DNA from: Sphingobacterium sp. R2
GTDB lineage: Bacteria > Bacteroidota > Bacteroidia > Sphingobacteriales > Sphingobacteriaceae
Reading direction: 5' to 3'
Length of the DNA: 64,000 bases
Assembly (NCBI RefSeq): GCF_040760075.1
Contig: NZ_CP142884.1
Span: 3,782,001-3,846,000, forward strand
Part shown: positions 34,621 to 44,692 of the stretch, one piece after another
Layout of the letters: every line of letters begins with the position of its first letter
Numbering within the stretch: position 1 is the first letter of the stretch
Position numbers and translations under genes: made by a program
Notes under the pieces: model-generated
Seen by the model: only the letters and a program-made list of their open reading frames with translations
The model's database searches: none
Told to the model about the DNA's origin: nothing

Positions 34621-34774
34621 TTTTTTCTGAACTATCGTTTATATAAATTTAGCTATTTAATATTATAAAGTTACTGTGATTTAGATTCGTATTAGATACA
34701 AATTTAAAAATGATTAATAAAGCACTACAATTGCTGTCGTACGGAAATAGCTTTTTGAGTTACTCTTGAATTAA

Positions 34775-35200
34775 TATTTCAATTAGAAATTACTTCGAGA
34801 TGAATCCATGGAGCAGCACGATAAAATAGCCTGATCACCCAAGCTTTTGTATTATTGACCTAGTCCCTGATAAGAATTCATTCGATCAGTGAGTAAAGCT
34901 GCGCAAGTTGCAAAGGCCATTTTGGATGATATGGTTGTAGAGAGTTATTGCAAGACCAGCGGCTCAACCGGGCTGTATATTTATATTCCCTTTGGAAATA
35001 AATACACCTGCGATCAATCCAAAGAATTTGTTAAGTAGTTGTGATGCTGATCCACCATGAACTTCCTGACTACACCAGCCTTGAGTACTATAAAAGACCA
35101 TCACGGAAAAATGTACCTCGATTTTTAAAAAAACAGGCCCATGCGACTATTGCTGCCACTTAGATCAGTTCGGTAAGTGACCTTAATACTGTCAAGGTTA
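34775..35200 (+). pseudogene. ligD: Decayed DNA ligase D polymerase domain
   Basis: Three frames together spell the LigD primase/polymerase domain. NYFEMNPWSS then PDHPSFCIIDLVPDKNSFDQ lies at about 34790-34890. A frame change leads to KAILDDMVVESYCKTSGSTG and LYIYIPFGNKYTCDQSKEFV, and then LIHHELPDYTSLEYYKRPS. Stops and at least two frameshifts interrupt it, and the nuclease and ligase domains are absent. LigD works with Ku in non-homologous end joining; no ku gene is in the window. Clear family match, clearly dead. Confidence 0.7.
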
Positions 35201-35331
35201 ATGCCGTATCCTAACTAATTAGTGGTAATTTGGCAAAGTTCATATAAAATTTGCTCTTATTTCCCTGTATAGTCTATTCTTAATAAGCGTTGAGTTTTTT
35301 GGCAAATTTCTGCCAAACATAGACCTAAATT

Positions 35332-35369
35332 AAAAGGAAAAAGACTCATAATGAGTCTCTTTCCTTTTA
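35332..35369 (-). terminator. Terminator of the STAND NTPase gene
   Basis: AAAAGGAAAAAGACTCAT and ATGAGTCTCTTTCCTTTT form a long inverted repeat with one small bulge, starting 8 bases beyond the stop of the large minus-strand gene. The A run on the plus strand gives the U tract in the minus transcript. Confidence 0.75.
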
Positions 35370-35376
35370 ATAAAAG

Positions 35377-38300
35377 TTATTTTTGTGCATCATCATCTGA
35401 TTCTTCCGAATCTTTTTCCACATCTGAGTTAGTCATAGAAACCTTCAAGGAACTCTGCGGCAGTACAATATGTCTCCAGTCAATTTCTTCGTCAACTATC
35501 TCATCAGGATTTTTATCGCGTCGATTTGAAAAACGAGCATCCCAAAATTTCTCCCACTTTAGTTCACCATTTTCATACCATACCATGTATTTACGGGTCT
35601 TCATTGGATGCTCATCGCTTTTAATGGCATCATTTAGCGCATTCTTCGAACGGAATAGATCGACAAACCAGACTACCTCCATCCCTTCAGCTTCTAGATT
35701 TTCCAAAAATTCTTCTTTAGAAATAAGTGTCATTTCCTGATTATCATAATTAGGGCTACTTAAAATATGATTTATAGCCATAATTCGGCCATCATTATCC
35801 AGGAATATCTGTTGTTCCATTTCGGTGATACCAATCATATCCCGGATTATCTTTGAAGGAATGTATATTTCTTGTTCACCATTTTCCACCGTGTCTTTTG
35901 TCACGCTGGTTACAGCATAATGCATTACTTTTTCTTTTCCCTCCGTTATTGGGTAATAGGTTTCTGTATTGTAACTTTCACCGATCCATTTCATCCAGAC
36001 TACATCATATGGATTGCTATAAATGTCGGTATCTGGTGAGCTAACCATTCGGTCAATAGATTCGACAAAAGAACTTCTACGTGGATGGTTTTTCACTAAA
36101 TCTAATAATGCCGGTGCTTGTCCTTTTTCAATCAATACACCCCGTATATCTAGGCTCGAATTAATATAAGATTTTGAGTCGTGGACTTGAGTATAATTAA
36201 ATAGCGCTAGCCATTCTTTGTTACTTCCATCACTTCGCAAGTCTTTATCGCTAATATTAATCCAATTACTAAAATCTATGTCTGGTTCACTTTCCACAGC
36301 AACTTTCACCTGTTCGTCAGGAGTTCCTTGAGATTGCATTTCAGGAGCTAGCGGCTCTTTCACTATCCAATTATCCTCAATATCTGGTGTTTCTGCATGA
36401 GATATTTGCTCAAGGAATTCAGCGGGATTGCTGATGCTAACAATTTGCATATAATCGGTAACGAAATTTTCACTGTTTTGTAAGGGCAAATAATCAGATA
36501 GATAGCCCTGGATAAAATGGACGGCAAGCCAAGTATATTTTTCCTCTTGAGTAAACACGTTGCTTTTCGCGCCATGGGTAGCTTCGGTCGTGCTGTTTCC
36601 ATTTTCTTCAATGCGATTAAATCCCAGTGATTTCATATACGCAATTGCAGCCGAGATCGCCCATTCATAAACTGATAGGTCCTCGAGACCGAGCTGATCG
36701 ATATATGCTTTTAAAAAATGTTCCCCATCGTCCTCGGGCTCTGAAAACTTATCTATAGATTGATAATCAAGAAAATCAGTAAATGATTTTTTAATCACGT
36801 ACCATGCTAGATCATGTACGATTGGATAAATCTCTTCCCCGCCTTTTTCCAAAGCATCCGCATCAATCTGGATAAATTGCATTGTCTCGACCCGATGTGG
36901 CCGGGCGTGTTTAGCCTGTTCTTCATTGATTATCCCTGAGTAAAAGGCTTTTTCAACTATGGATCTAAAGCCAGTTCTAACGATTACATCAAAGTGGCTA
37001 GCGGGTCCGGCAAAAACATTTGTCAAAGCCCATTCAGCTAATGCTTTTAAAGCCTCTCTGTCTTTCAACCTAGTGGCAACTCCCAACGTAATAGATGCGA
37101 GATCTTCCTGTATTTGTGGATCGTTGCAAGGGAATAATTTATTCAATAATAATTCAAATTCTTGTGGCTGCTTTATTGCCCAAGCGGTAAGCGCGGTACG
37201 AAGGCGCTCCCGAAATGATTGGTCCAGGGATGCGAGTGCCCAACCAAAAATCAGTGGATTTTCATTATGCAAAGATAATTCCGATAGGTAAAGTTCACCT
37301 TCGCCACGTGGATCAATTACCCTACGAAGATCATAAAGGTGATATTGGAGGCTCTCTTCTTTTCCAAGTTCATGGATATCCTGACTATCCATTCCTAGCC
37401 AGATTTTATCGCGATCAACTGCTGTTGGTTGCTTCATAAGTATGTTATGAAGGTATTCTGCACCAAAATAATTAGCTGAGGATGCTGCTGAAGGGTAAAT
37501 GAGTTCACGGAAAACAATATAGCGGCTTTTGTAATCTTTAAAATATAAATTTTTTATACTATGTTCAAAAGTTGCTGCAATTTTGGGCGGAGCTTGGATC
37601 AGGGCTTTTGTCTGCAACTGTTGAATTGTCGCTTTTGAGATACCATCAGCCAAAAAATTATCTCGGCCAATCATGAGGTTATGGTTGTGGAAAAGCATAT
37701 TAACAATTTCCTGTACAATGCGCTGATTAATTAACATTTGTTCGGATTTTTCGGCAACTTCTAATAAAGGTCGAAGGTGTTCAGGAATGGCTGCAATTTC
37801 TTTGTTTATTATTCGTTCAACATATTTTTCAGCCATTATGATCTCCATTGTAGACTGATAGGTTAAGGTGTAGTTTATTTGTTTCTTACGAATAGCGCCT
37901 TTTCCAACAGGAATCTCGCTTTTGGTGAGAAAAGCGTTATTAACCAAAAATTCAATCGCTCTTTCAATCTCTCCATTATCAAGATAATGCAAGGTCCCAT
38001 CTTTTAAAAAGGCATACAGTTCTTGATGAGTTATCTGCGCATTTGAATAAAACACGTCAGCAATAACCTCTATCGCATCTCTTACGGGTGTTCTAGCTCC
38101 TCCTGGACTCTTTACCTGCTTGAATTCATCATCCATCCGGTTGATCTTCTCATGGAGGAGGTCATGTTCAGCTATCAATATTGCATCGTCGGCAGTTAGT
38201 TTCTGCCCTTCATACAATTTGCAAAATAAGCGTAGCGCATATAGAGTATCCATACCTCGGATCAGAGATTTAGGCTGTACGCTAATACTAAAATGGTTAA

Positions 38301-39855
38301 AATACCGATCAATCAGTTGCTGTACTGGCAGGTCTCCTTCCCTTGGAATGTCAATAATTCGAAAATTACCTGCAGTTGGCATTTCGGCTGCGTCAAGAAA
38401 GTAAGGTCTAGCTGTAAATGCAAACCTTACCCTTGAATAACGATTCTTAAGGGTCACACACTCTCTTATACGTTCATACCATTTTGGCCAGTGTTCCGTA
38501 TCTTCCTCCAATCCATCGACGCAAATGATAATCTTGGCAGGTTCATTTTTTAATTCTTCTCCTGGATTTAAGGTACTTGCAGACTGATGATCTGCGCGGA
38601 CAGCTAGCGTTTCAAGTGCCGACAACATTTCGTTTTTGTTCCAATTATCAATATCCAGTGCTTTTTTTAATAATAAAGTCCAATCATCAACCGGAGCGCC
38701 TTTAGCTCGAATAATCAACGCTGGAAGTTCTTGCTGGTTTAATCGGACATCAACAGTATTGGAAAAGGCGTGAGTTTTACCTGTTCCCCCTTCTCCCAAA
38801 AAAAGTCTCCCTGATTGGTCCAGCTCACTTCTAATTTGGTCAATGATTTCTTGAAGATCGAGGTCTACGATTCGGTTTAGTGAATTATATAAACGCTTAT
38901 AAATACCCAGTTGCAGCGCACTTGGTTGCAATTTATCTAGGGCAATAAACAAATCATTGCTTACTGGCATCAAATGAAAATTTACTAAGGGAAATTGATT
39001 AACTCCCTCTTGTATAGCGGTGACAATTGGAAAAAGTGCTGCTAGGTTATGATTTATATTTGCCCGTATGGAAAATAATTCAGGCAACATAATATTCGAT
39101 TCTTCTAGCGTTCCATTAAAGGCAGTGATGAGACTTGTCGTGTTTTGCAATGTTCTAGTGGCTCTCTCTATCCGGCGTAGTAAGTTTTTGCGGTAAGGCT
39201 GGCTATACAAAATCTCTTCAATATGTTGCTGAATAATACCCGGGCCATGTAACTCTGGAATGTAGCGCTTATCTATCCAGGCGGCCTTTTCCATTTCAAA
39301 TTGCTGCACCAGTTGGTTATGAGTTATAATATCTCGTTCAAACCAAAATTTGTTAATGCCCTCATTATCTAATTCAAGCAACTGGTTTTGCATATCCTGC
39401 TCAAACCACCAAGTGAAGGTTGTGTTGGGAAAATCTTTTCCTATTTTTTTAGCGAGTTCATCGATGCGGTTTTCTTCTGTTTTTGTGGCTGTTTTCTTTC
39501 CCTTACTTGTCTTTACTGATGCAAGAGAACGTGGAACACAAATGATATATTCTACTATATTATTGCGATGATTCATTGCTGTTCTGACAGATTTTTCAAT
39601 CTGTTTAATTTGTGAAAGCTGCATGCTTGTAAGAAACCATTTAGCTTGCACAGCAATAAGTTCGCCGCTCTGCAGCTCCCCGTATGCTTCTATACCGCCA
39701 TCGCCGCCAGCCCCATTTACTACTCGAAATTTTATAAGGTTGGATTTATACTTACGGCGCAGATACCGTTCAAATAATTGGGTACAAAAGGTTTCAAATG
39801 CATTTTGTGGGCTATCACTATAAGTTTTAAAATTTTTAAAATCCATATTAATCAA
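35377..39855 (-). CDS. Avs-like STAND NTPase with N-terminal Mrr-type nuclease domain
   Basis: This 1492-residue protein has three parts. Residues 15-80 form an Mrr/PD-(D/E)XK-like nuclease (FETFCTQLFERYL, GAGGDGGIEAYG with Asp52, LIAVQAKWF with Gln70 and Lys72). A P-loop STAND ATPase core has Walker A LFLGEGGTGKTHAF near 350-360, Walker B IIICVDGLEED near 437-447 and the sensor ARPYF near 483. The remainder is a long helical C-terminal sensor-like region. The order matches AVAST (Avs) antiviral proteins, in which C-terminal recognition of phage proteins triggers assembly and DNA cleavage; the Mrr-type nuclease is reminiscent of Avs4, but homology to that type was not tested. Single-gene operon with its own terminator. 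Confidence 0.72.
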   Translation of the reverse strand: MINMDFKNFKTYSDSPQNAFETFCTQLFERYLRRKYKSNLIKFRVVNGAGGDGGIEAYGELQSGELIAVQAKWFLTSMQLSQIKQIEKSVRTAMNHRNNIVEYIICVPRSLASVKTSKGKKTATKTEENRIDELAKKIGKDFPNTTFTWWFEQDMQNQLLELDNEGINKFWFERDIITHNQLVQQFEMEKAAWIDKRYIPELHGPGIIQQHIEEILYSQPYRKNLLRRIERATRTLQNTTSLITAFNGTLEESNIMLPELFSIRANINHNLAALFPIVTAIQEGVNQFPLVNFHLMPVSNDLFIALDKLQPSALQLGIYKRLYNSLNRIVDLDLQEIIDQIRSELDQSGRLFLGEGGTGKTHAFSNTVDVRLNQQELPALIIRAKGAPVDDWTLLLKKALDIDNWNKNEMLSALETLAVRADHQSASTLNPGEELKNEPAKIIICVDGLEEDTEHWPKWYERIRECVTLKNRYSRVRFAFTARPYFLDAAEMPTAGNFRIIDIPREGDLPVQQLIDRYFNHFSISVQPKSLIRGMDTLYALRLFCKLYEGQKLTADDAILIAEHDLLHEKINRMDDEFKQVKSPGGARTPVRDAIEVIADVFYSNAQITHQELYAFLKDGTLHYLDNGEIERAIEFLVNNAFLTKSEIPVGKGAIRKKQINYTLTYQSTMEIIMAEKYVERIINKEIAAIPEHLRPLLEVAEKSEQMLINQRIVQEIVNMLFHNHNLMIGRDNFLADGISKATIQQLQTKALIQAPPKIAATFEHSIKNLYFKDYKSRYIVFRELIYPSAASSANYFGAEYLHNILMKQPTAVDRDKIWLGMDSQDIHELGKEESLQYHLYDLRRVIDPRGEGELYLSELSLHNENPLIFGWALASLDQSFRERLRTALTAWAIKQPQEFELLLNKLFPCNDPQIQEDLASITLGVATRLKDREALKALAEWALTNVFAGPASHFDVIVRTGFRSIVEKAFYSGIINEEQAKHARPHRVETMQFIQIDADALEKGGEEIYPIVHDLAWYVIKKSFTDFLDYQSIDKFSEPEDDGEHFLKAYIDQLGLEDLSVYEWAISAAIAYMKSLGFNRIEENGNSTTEATHGAKSNVFTQEEKYTWLAVHFIQGYLSDYLPLQNSENFVTDYMQIVSISNPAEFLEQISHAETPDIEDNWIVKEPLAPEMQSQGTPDEQVKVAVESEPDIDFSNWINISDKDLRSDGSNKEWLALFNYTQVHDSKSYINSSLDIRGVLIEKGQAPALLDLVKNHPRRSSFVESIDRMVSSPDTDIYSNPYDVVWMKWIGESYNTETYYPITEGKEKVMHYAVTSVTKDTVENGEQEIYIPSKIIRDMIGITEMEQQIFLDNDGRIMAINHILSSPNYDNQEMTLISKEEFLENLEAEGMEVVWFVDLFRSKNALNDAIKSDEHPMKTRKYMVWYENGELKWEKFWDARFSNRRDKNPDEIVDEEIDWRHIVLPQSSLKVSMTNSDVEKDSEESDDDAQK

Positions 39856-40236
39856 ATTTAATTAGAATGCTGCCCGTGAACGTGACATTAAAATTTATTA
39901 GTTTTTATTAGCTATATAATAATTAAAAAGTTAACCCGACTATTTGTGAGATAAAATATAAGTCTCACTAAATTTAAATGATATCTATTATAGGATTCTT
40001 TTTTTTCAATGATATACTTTAGTATTTAATAAAGTGTTATACAAATTTTTAAGCACCAAATAATTTGTAGTGATGAAATTTTTTAAAAAACAGCAATTCC
40101 AAATCAGGAAAAATTTGAAGATAGTTATAATATAGCTCACAATAATACAAGAAACAATTATTACTCGCAAATATATTTAACTGCTATTGTATAATTGTAT
40201 ATTTACAGTTTAAAGCCATGAAAAATAATCGATAAA
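39856..40236. other. AT-rich divergent promoter region
   Basis: 381 very AT-rich bases between the Avs-like gene and the first Septu-like gene. GTGAGA and TCTCAC at 39946-39968 form a dyad with an 11-base spacer that could be an operator. No coding frame is supported. Confidence 0.35.
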
Positions 40237-41544
40237 ATGATAATTAGCTATAGTAAAGGAAATAAGTCCTATAAATTTTATAATCCTGACAATGAGAATC
40301 AAGGAAATATTTTTACAATAATTGTTGGTAAAAATGGGAGTGGTAAAAGTCGTTTGTTAAATGGGGTAATCGAAAATTTTATTCCACCTAAAATTATAAA
40401 AAAACATGGAAATAGTAAACCAGGTGATGTTGTTTATTTTAATGAACCAAAAAAAATAATTGCAGTCTCAACAAGTCCCTATGATAAATTTCCACTTATG
40501 CAACCTCAATATTATGAGCCGTATATTAATACTTTTTATTCTTATATAGGAATTAGAGACGTGAAATCATATGATATTTCACTTGGCTTTATGTCTAAAA
40601 TCATTAAAGAATTACTCTATATACGATTGGGCAAAGAAGGGAATTATTTGGAAGTAATAAATGTTTTAAAGTACTTAGGATATTCGGATGAGCTTTTTAT
40701 CACATTTGAAATTGGAACTACATCTACGCAAGTCAAAAGATTTCTAGAAGATCAAGATTTGAACAATCTTTCTAGAGGTCCGAGTAAAGTTCATCGTCAT
40801 TTTTTTGAGGATCAATTTAAAAATGAAAAAATTGAAAAATTAAAAAATATTTTTTTCGAATACGACTTTAGAAAAGTAAAACGTCTGCCAACAGTTACTA
40901 TGAATATTGAATATATTCATTCCGAAATGGAAATTCACGATTTATTATTTCTCATTGAATGCGGCATTGCGAGATTAAAGGACGTGGAAATTATGAAACT
41001 CGAAACTCAGCGTGTTCACAAAATTAGTGAAGCAAGTTCAGGGCAGCAGTGTATATTCACAACATTTTTGGGTATTGCATGTCACATTGAAGATGAGAGC
41101 CTGATTGTAATAGATGAACCAGAAATTTCATTACATCCAGAATGGCAAGAAAGGTATATTACTCTTTTAATGGAAACATTCAAAAATTATAAGAATTGCC
41201 ATTTTATTATAGCTACGCATTCTCCGCAAATAATCGCAAGGCTGTCAGAACCAAACTGTTTTATTTTGCAAATGGATGATATGGAATTAAAAAATGGCCA
41301 TGAAATGGCCAATAATTCTGTAGATTTTCAATTAGCAAATGTTTTTAATACACCGGGATTTAAAAACGAATATTTAGCTAGGATATCATTTTCTATCATT
41401 TCAAAAGTTGGTAAAACGAAGCATTTTGATGATGAAGATTTAAGAAATTATGAGCTTTTGAAATCTCAAATAAAAAACTTGCAGAATAATGATCCTGTTA
41501 AAAGCTTATTTCTATTGATTAAAGAACTTAAAAAAAATGGCTGA
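40237..41544 (+). CDS. ptuA: PtuA-like AAA ATPase (Septu module 1)
   Basis: The product has 435 residues. It has Walker A GKNGSGKS at 31-38, an ABC-type signature EASSGQQ near 265, Walker B LIVIDEPEISLHPEWQ near 288-303 and the His switch IATHSP. These are the features of the AAA_21/overcoming-lysogenisation-like ATPases used as PtuA in Septu systems. Its stop overlaps the following HNH gene by eight bases. In Septu the ATPase forms a complex with the HNH nuclease and controls degradation of phage DNA. Codon use is notably AT-rich. Confidence 0.78.
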   Translation: MIISYSKGNKSYKFYNPDNENQGNIFTIIVGKNGSGKSRLLNGVIENFIPPKIIKKHGNSKPGDVVYFNEPKKIIAVSTSPYDKFPLMQPQYYEPYINTFYSYIGIRDVKSYDISLGFMSKIIKELLYIRLGKEGNYLEVINVLKYLGYSDELFITFEIGTTSTQVKRFLEDQDLNNLSRGPSKVHRHFFEDQFKNEKIEKLKNIFFEYDFRKVKRLPTVTMNIEYIHSEMEIHDLLFLIECGIARLKDVEIMKLETQRVHKISEASSGQQCIFTTFLGIACHIEDESLIVIDEPEISLHPEWQERYITLLMETFKNYKNCHFIIATHSPQIIARLSEPNCFILQMDDMELKNGHEMANNSVDFQLANVFNTPGFKNEYLARISFSIISKVGKTKHFDDEDLRNYELLKSQIKNLQNNDPVKSLFLLIKELKKNG

Positions 41545-42193
41545 TATCAATAATCCGGTGGTTTATACTCAAGAAGTAAAAAAGAGAATTTCGGACTTTT
41601 TAGAAAGACCTGATCTTAAAAGTTCTGATTGGGGAGTTGATGAAATTCAAGACATTCGAAAAATTATAAGAAACTATTATAGGAATCTAACAAAAAAATG
41701 TTTTTATTGTAGAAATGAGATTTCTTTAAGGTCTGTGAAAAATTGTCACTTAGAACATATTATTCCAAAAAGCGAATATGTATGTTTTATGTTTGAGCCT
41801 AAAAATTTATGTGTAATCTGTAGTGACTGCAATGAAATTAAGAATAATAAGGAAGTCGCTGGGACGTTGGAGAAAGTTGTAAAAGGTAAAAAGACATTAA
41901 TTCAATATCCGAGATCCTCAAATAGATTTTTAGTTGTTCACCCTCATTTTGACGATTATGAGGAGCACATTCGTAAAATTGGAGACATCTATGTAGATCT
42001 TTCAACAAAAGGATCTTACACTATTCATATCTGTGAATTAAATAGAAAACTTCATAAATATGGAATGGAATCGATGGCACTTACTCGATCAGAGTTATTC
42101 GATTTATTTAATGAAATAATGAATAGCGATAACTATACTCGTGAGATGATGCTGATGAATAGGCTAAAAGATTATTTTATCCGCTCTTCTTAA
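41537..42193 (+). CDS. ptuB: PtuB-like HNH endonuclease (Septu module 1)
   Basis: This 218-residue protein has a zinc-bound HNH core: CFYC at 55-58, HLEHIIPK at 71-78, a central Asn (PKNLCVIC) and CSDCNEIKNNK. It overlaps the PtuA-like gene by eight bases, so the two are coupled. The ATPase-HNH pair defines Septu-type defence. A terminator follows at 42234. Confidence 0.78.
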   Translation: MADINNPVVYTQEVKKRISDFLERPDLKSSDWGVDEIQDIRKIIRNYYRNLTKKCFYCRNEISLRSVKNCHLEHIIPKSEYVCFMFEPKNLCVICSDCNEIKNNKEVAGTLEKVVKGKKTLIQYPRSSNRFLVVHPHFDDYEEHIRKIGDIYVDLSTKGSYTIHICELNRKLHKYGMESMALTRSELFDLFNEIMNSDNYTREMMLMNRLKDYFIRSS

Positions 42194-42233
42194 TTGAAAA
42201 TAGAATTCGATGGGTTTTCAAAGTATTTATTTT

Positions 42234-42263
42234 AAAAAGTGTTGTTTTAGACAGCACTTTTTT
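42234..42263 (+). terminator. Terminator after Septu module 1
   Basis: AAAAAGTGTTG and CAGCACTTTTTT pair with a short loop (one mismatch) and end in a T run, 41 bases after the HNH stop. Confidence 0.65.
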
Positions 42264-42608
42264 CATTTCATGTGCTATTAAACATTGAAGGAGGTATGAA
42301 TATTTCCGCTATTGACAGATGTAAATTGCGAGAGAAATTACAGACTGTTTAATTTCCATAATAATAAGCAGAATTTTCAAGATGTTTACCGAAAATTTTT
42401 TCCACTAAATCGATCTGATCATTTTATAGAATGAAAATGTCATTTTCAATATATATAAGCTGACCTTCCTGACCTTCACCTCGCTATCATGGTAGTTTAG
42501 CAAATCTCGCGCTATTGGTAAATGAGTGATTAATTAAATTTTATTATCTCTCTGCAAGGAGAAAAAAATGTAATTTAGATTCCTGAATAATTACAATTAT
42601 AGCACATA
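42264..42608. other. Spacer between the two Septu-like modules
   Basis: About 345 bases with no supported coding frame or strong hairpin. It must hold the promoter of module 2, but no clean TAnnTTTG match at the right place was identified. Confidence 0.35.
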
Positions 42609-44690
42609 ATGAGTAACAAAGAAAATTTTAAAATTATAGCTATTAAAGTTGGTGAAATACCACTAACCAAAGAAACACGTAAAAACTCTTCAATTACTTT
42701 TGATGTTTTAAAAATTTTAAAACCGAAGCAAATTTACCAATTCAGAAATGAATATCAATTTCGAAACAATGATTTTTCAGAAGTAGATTACAACCCTGAA
42801 ACAGATGTCAATCTATATGAGCTAAAAACCTCACTTAATAATATTCCAATTAATATTAATGCAGTTGTAGGCGGGAATGGGTCGGGGAAAAGTACTTTGA
42901 TAGAATTGTTATATTGGGCTAATTACAATATAGGGAGTAGCCTAAATCTACTGGAAGGTGATAAGAATCGAAAACGGACACCTTTTAAATTTTTAAATTT
43001 AGAAATTCTGTATTCTATTGATTTCAAGACGCTAATTAATATTATTTTTAAAGAAGGTAAAGTTTACCAACAGACCTATAATCAAAAAAACAATAAATTT
43101 GTTGCTAAGGTTTCAGAGCAACAGATTAAAACCATTGATGACTTAAAACAGTTTTTTTATACAATAGCTGTAAATTATTCTCATTTTGCTTTGAACTCTT
43201 TAGAAATTGGTGATTGGATTGATTCTTTATTTTACAAAAATGATGGCTACCAGACACCTATTGTATTAAACCCAATGAGGACCGATGGTATCATTGACGT
43301 GAATAGAGAAAAACATTTGCTCACGAGAAGATTATTAGCCAATCTTCTTGAACCAATTAAGGAAGGCCAAGAAGAAAGCAGTTTACGTAATATTGCAAAC
43401 AATAAAATTGCATCTAAATTAGAACTAACCTACAATCCGAATCCTCATGTAAACTTACAAGAATCCATAGATCCGAAAGTAAGAGAAAGATTAAATGACG
43501 CCTTTAGGCAACATTTTGGATTTCAGATAACAGAATCACAGCTTGATGATGATTTATTTGTGAATGTTACACTTTCATACATTCATAAGAAACTTATAAA
43601 AATGGCTTTTTCTGACTACAAAGCATTCAAGAGATATAGAGATCCGAAAGGAAATAATATTCAAAATATTAATGCATATGTCAGAAGAATAAAAGAAAGT
43701 GACAGCCACGCGATTTTCAAAGTAAAAGGTGCTATTCTTTATTTGAAATACTATCAGACCTTGTTGCCCAATCTTGATTTTAGAAAATCTTTTATTATAG
43801 ACATTGATGAGTTGTCAAGAAAGATACAGGAAATCCAAAAAAACGAATTATTTATGGTCAATACCTTTATGATGTCGCCACCTTCTTATTTCCATATAAA
43901 CATATTACCGAAAGATGGTTCTACATTTGGTTCATTGAGTTCTGGAGAAAAACAAAAAATCCACAGTGTTAGTTCTATAGTTTATCATCTTATTAATCTC
44001 AATTCTGTTGAACAATTAAAGGAGGACAAGTCAGTAGAATCTGAAAAAATAATTCACTACAATTACATTAACATTATACTGGATGAGATTGAACTTTATT
44101 ATCACCCCGAGTGGCAAAGGACGTATATTGCAGATTTATTAGATTATATTGGTAAAATCAATCCTGAGAATCTCAAACACATCAAGGGATTAAACATAAC
44201 TTTTGTAACACATTCACCTTATATTTTATCAGATATTCCAAACGCTTTTGTCTTGAAATTAGTTAAAGGAGAACCTTGTTTTGAAGGTAACGAAACTTTT
44301 GGCGCGAATGTTCATGACCTTTTGGCAAATGACTTTTTTATGCAAAACGGATTTATGGGGGAATGGGCAAAAACCCAAATAAAATCGGTTATTGAAAGTC
44401 TTACGTTGCATATAAATAATAAAAAAATCGAATCGCTTAAAATGCTACTAGCAGATGAAACAGAAAGCAGTAAAACTACTTTGTTAGAACATGAGATTAA
44501 AACTTTAAAAAGCGAAAATTCCAATTACAAAGAATTAGATCAAAAACAATGTTCATCAATCATCTCAATAGTTGGTGAGCCAGTTTTGTATAATAGTTTA
44601 ATGGAACTGTACAGTAAGGCATTTCCAGTTGATGAATCTAATTTTATTAGATCGCAAATCGATAAACTAAGCAAATTATTAAATAAATAG
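42609..44690 (+). CDS. PtuA-like AAA ATPase, long form (Septu module 2)
   Basis: The product has 693 residues. Walker A GGNGSGKS lies near 88-95, the ABC signature SLSSGEKQ near 443, Walker B INIILDEIELYYHPEWQ near 487 and a VTHSPYIL switch near 535. There is a large insertion between Walker A and the signature. A predicted helical tail (HINNKKIESLKMLLADETES and on) closes the protein. It is about 260 residues longer than the module 1 ATPase and not a simple duplicate of it. The HNH gene follows after two bases. Confidence 0.75.
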   Translation: MSNKENFKIIAIKVGEIPLTKETRKNSSITFDVLKILKPKQIYQFRNEYQFRNNDFSEVDYNPETDVNLYELKTSLNNIPININAVVGGNGSGKSTLIELLYWANYNIGSSLNLLEGDKNRKRTPFKFLNLEILYSIDFKTLINIIFKEGKVYQQTYNQKNNKFVAKVSEQQIKTIDDLKQFFYTIAVNYSHFALNSLEIGDWIDSLFYKNDGYQTPIVLNPMRTDGIIDVNREKHLLTRRLLANLLEPIKEGQEESSLRNIANNKIASKLELTYNPNPHVNLQESIDPKVRERLNDAFRQHFGFQITESQLDDDLFVNVTLSYIHKKLIKMAFSDYKAFKRYRDPKGNNIQNINAYVRRIKESDSHAIFKVKGAILYLKYYQTLLPNLDFRKSFIIDIDELSRKIQEIQKNELFMVNTFMMSPPSYFHINILPKDGSTFGSLSSGEKQKIHSVSSIVYHLINLNSVEQLKEDKSVESEKIIHYNYINIILDEIELYYHPEWQRTYIADLLDYIGKINPENLKHIKGLNITFVTHSPYILSDIPNAFVLKLVKGEPCFEGNETFGANVHDLLANDFFMQNGFMGEWAKTQIKSVIESLTLHINNKKIESLKMLLADETESSKTTLLEHEIKTLKSENSNYKELDQKQCSSIISIVGEPVLYNSLMELYSKAFPVDESNFIRSQIDKLSKLLNK

Positions 44691-44692
44691 TC

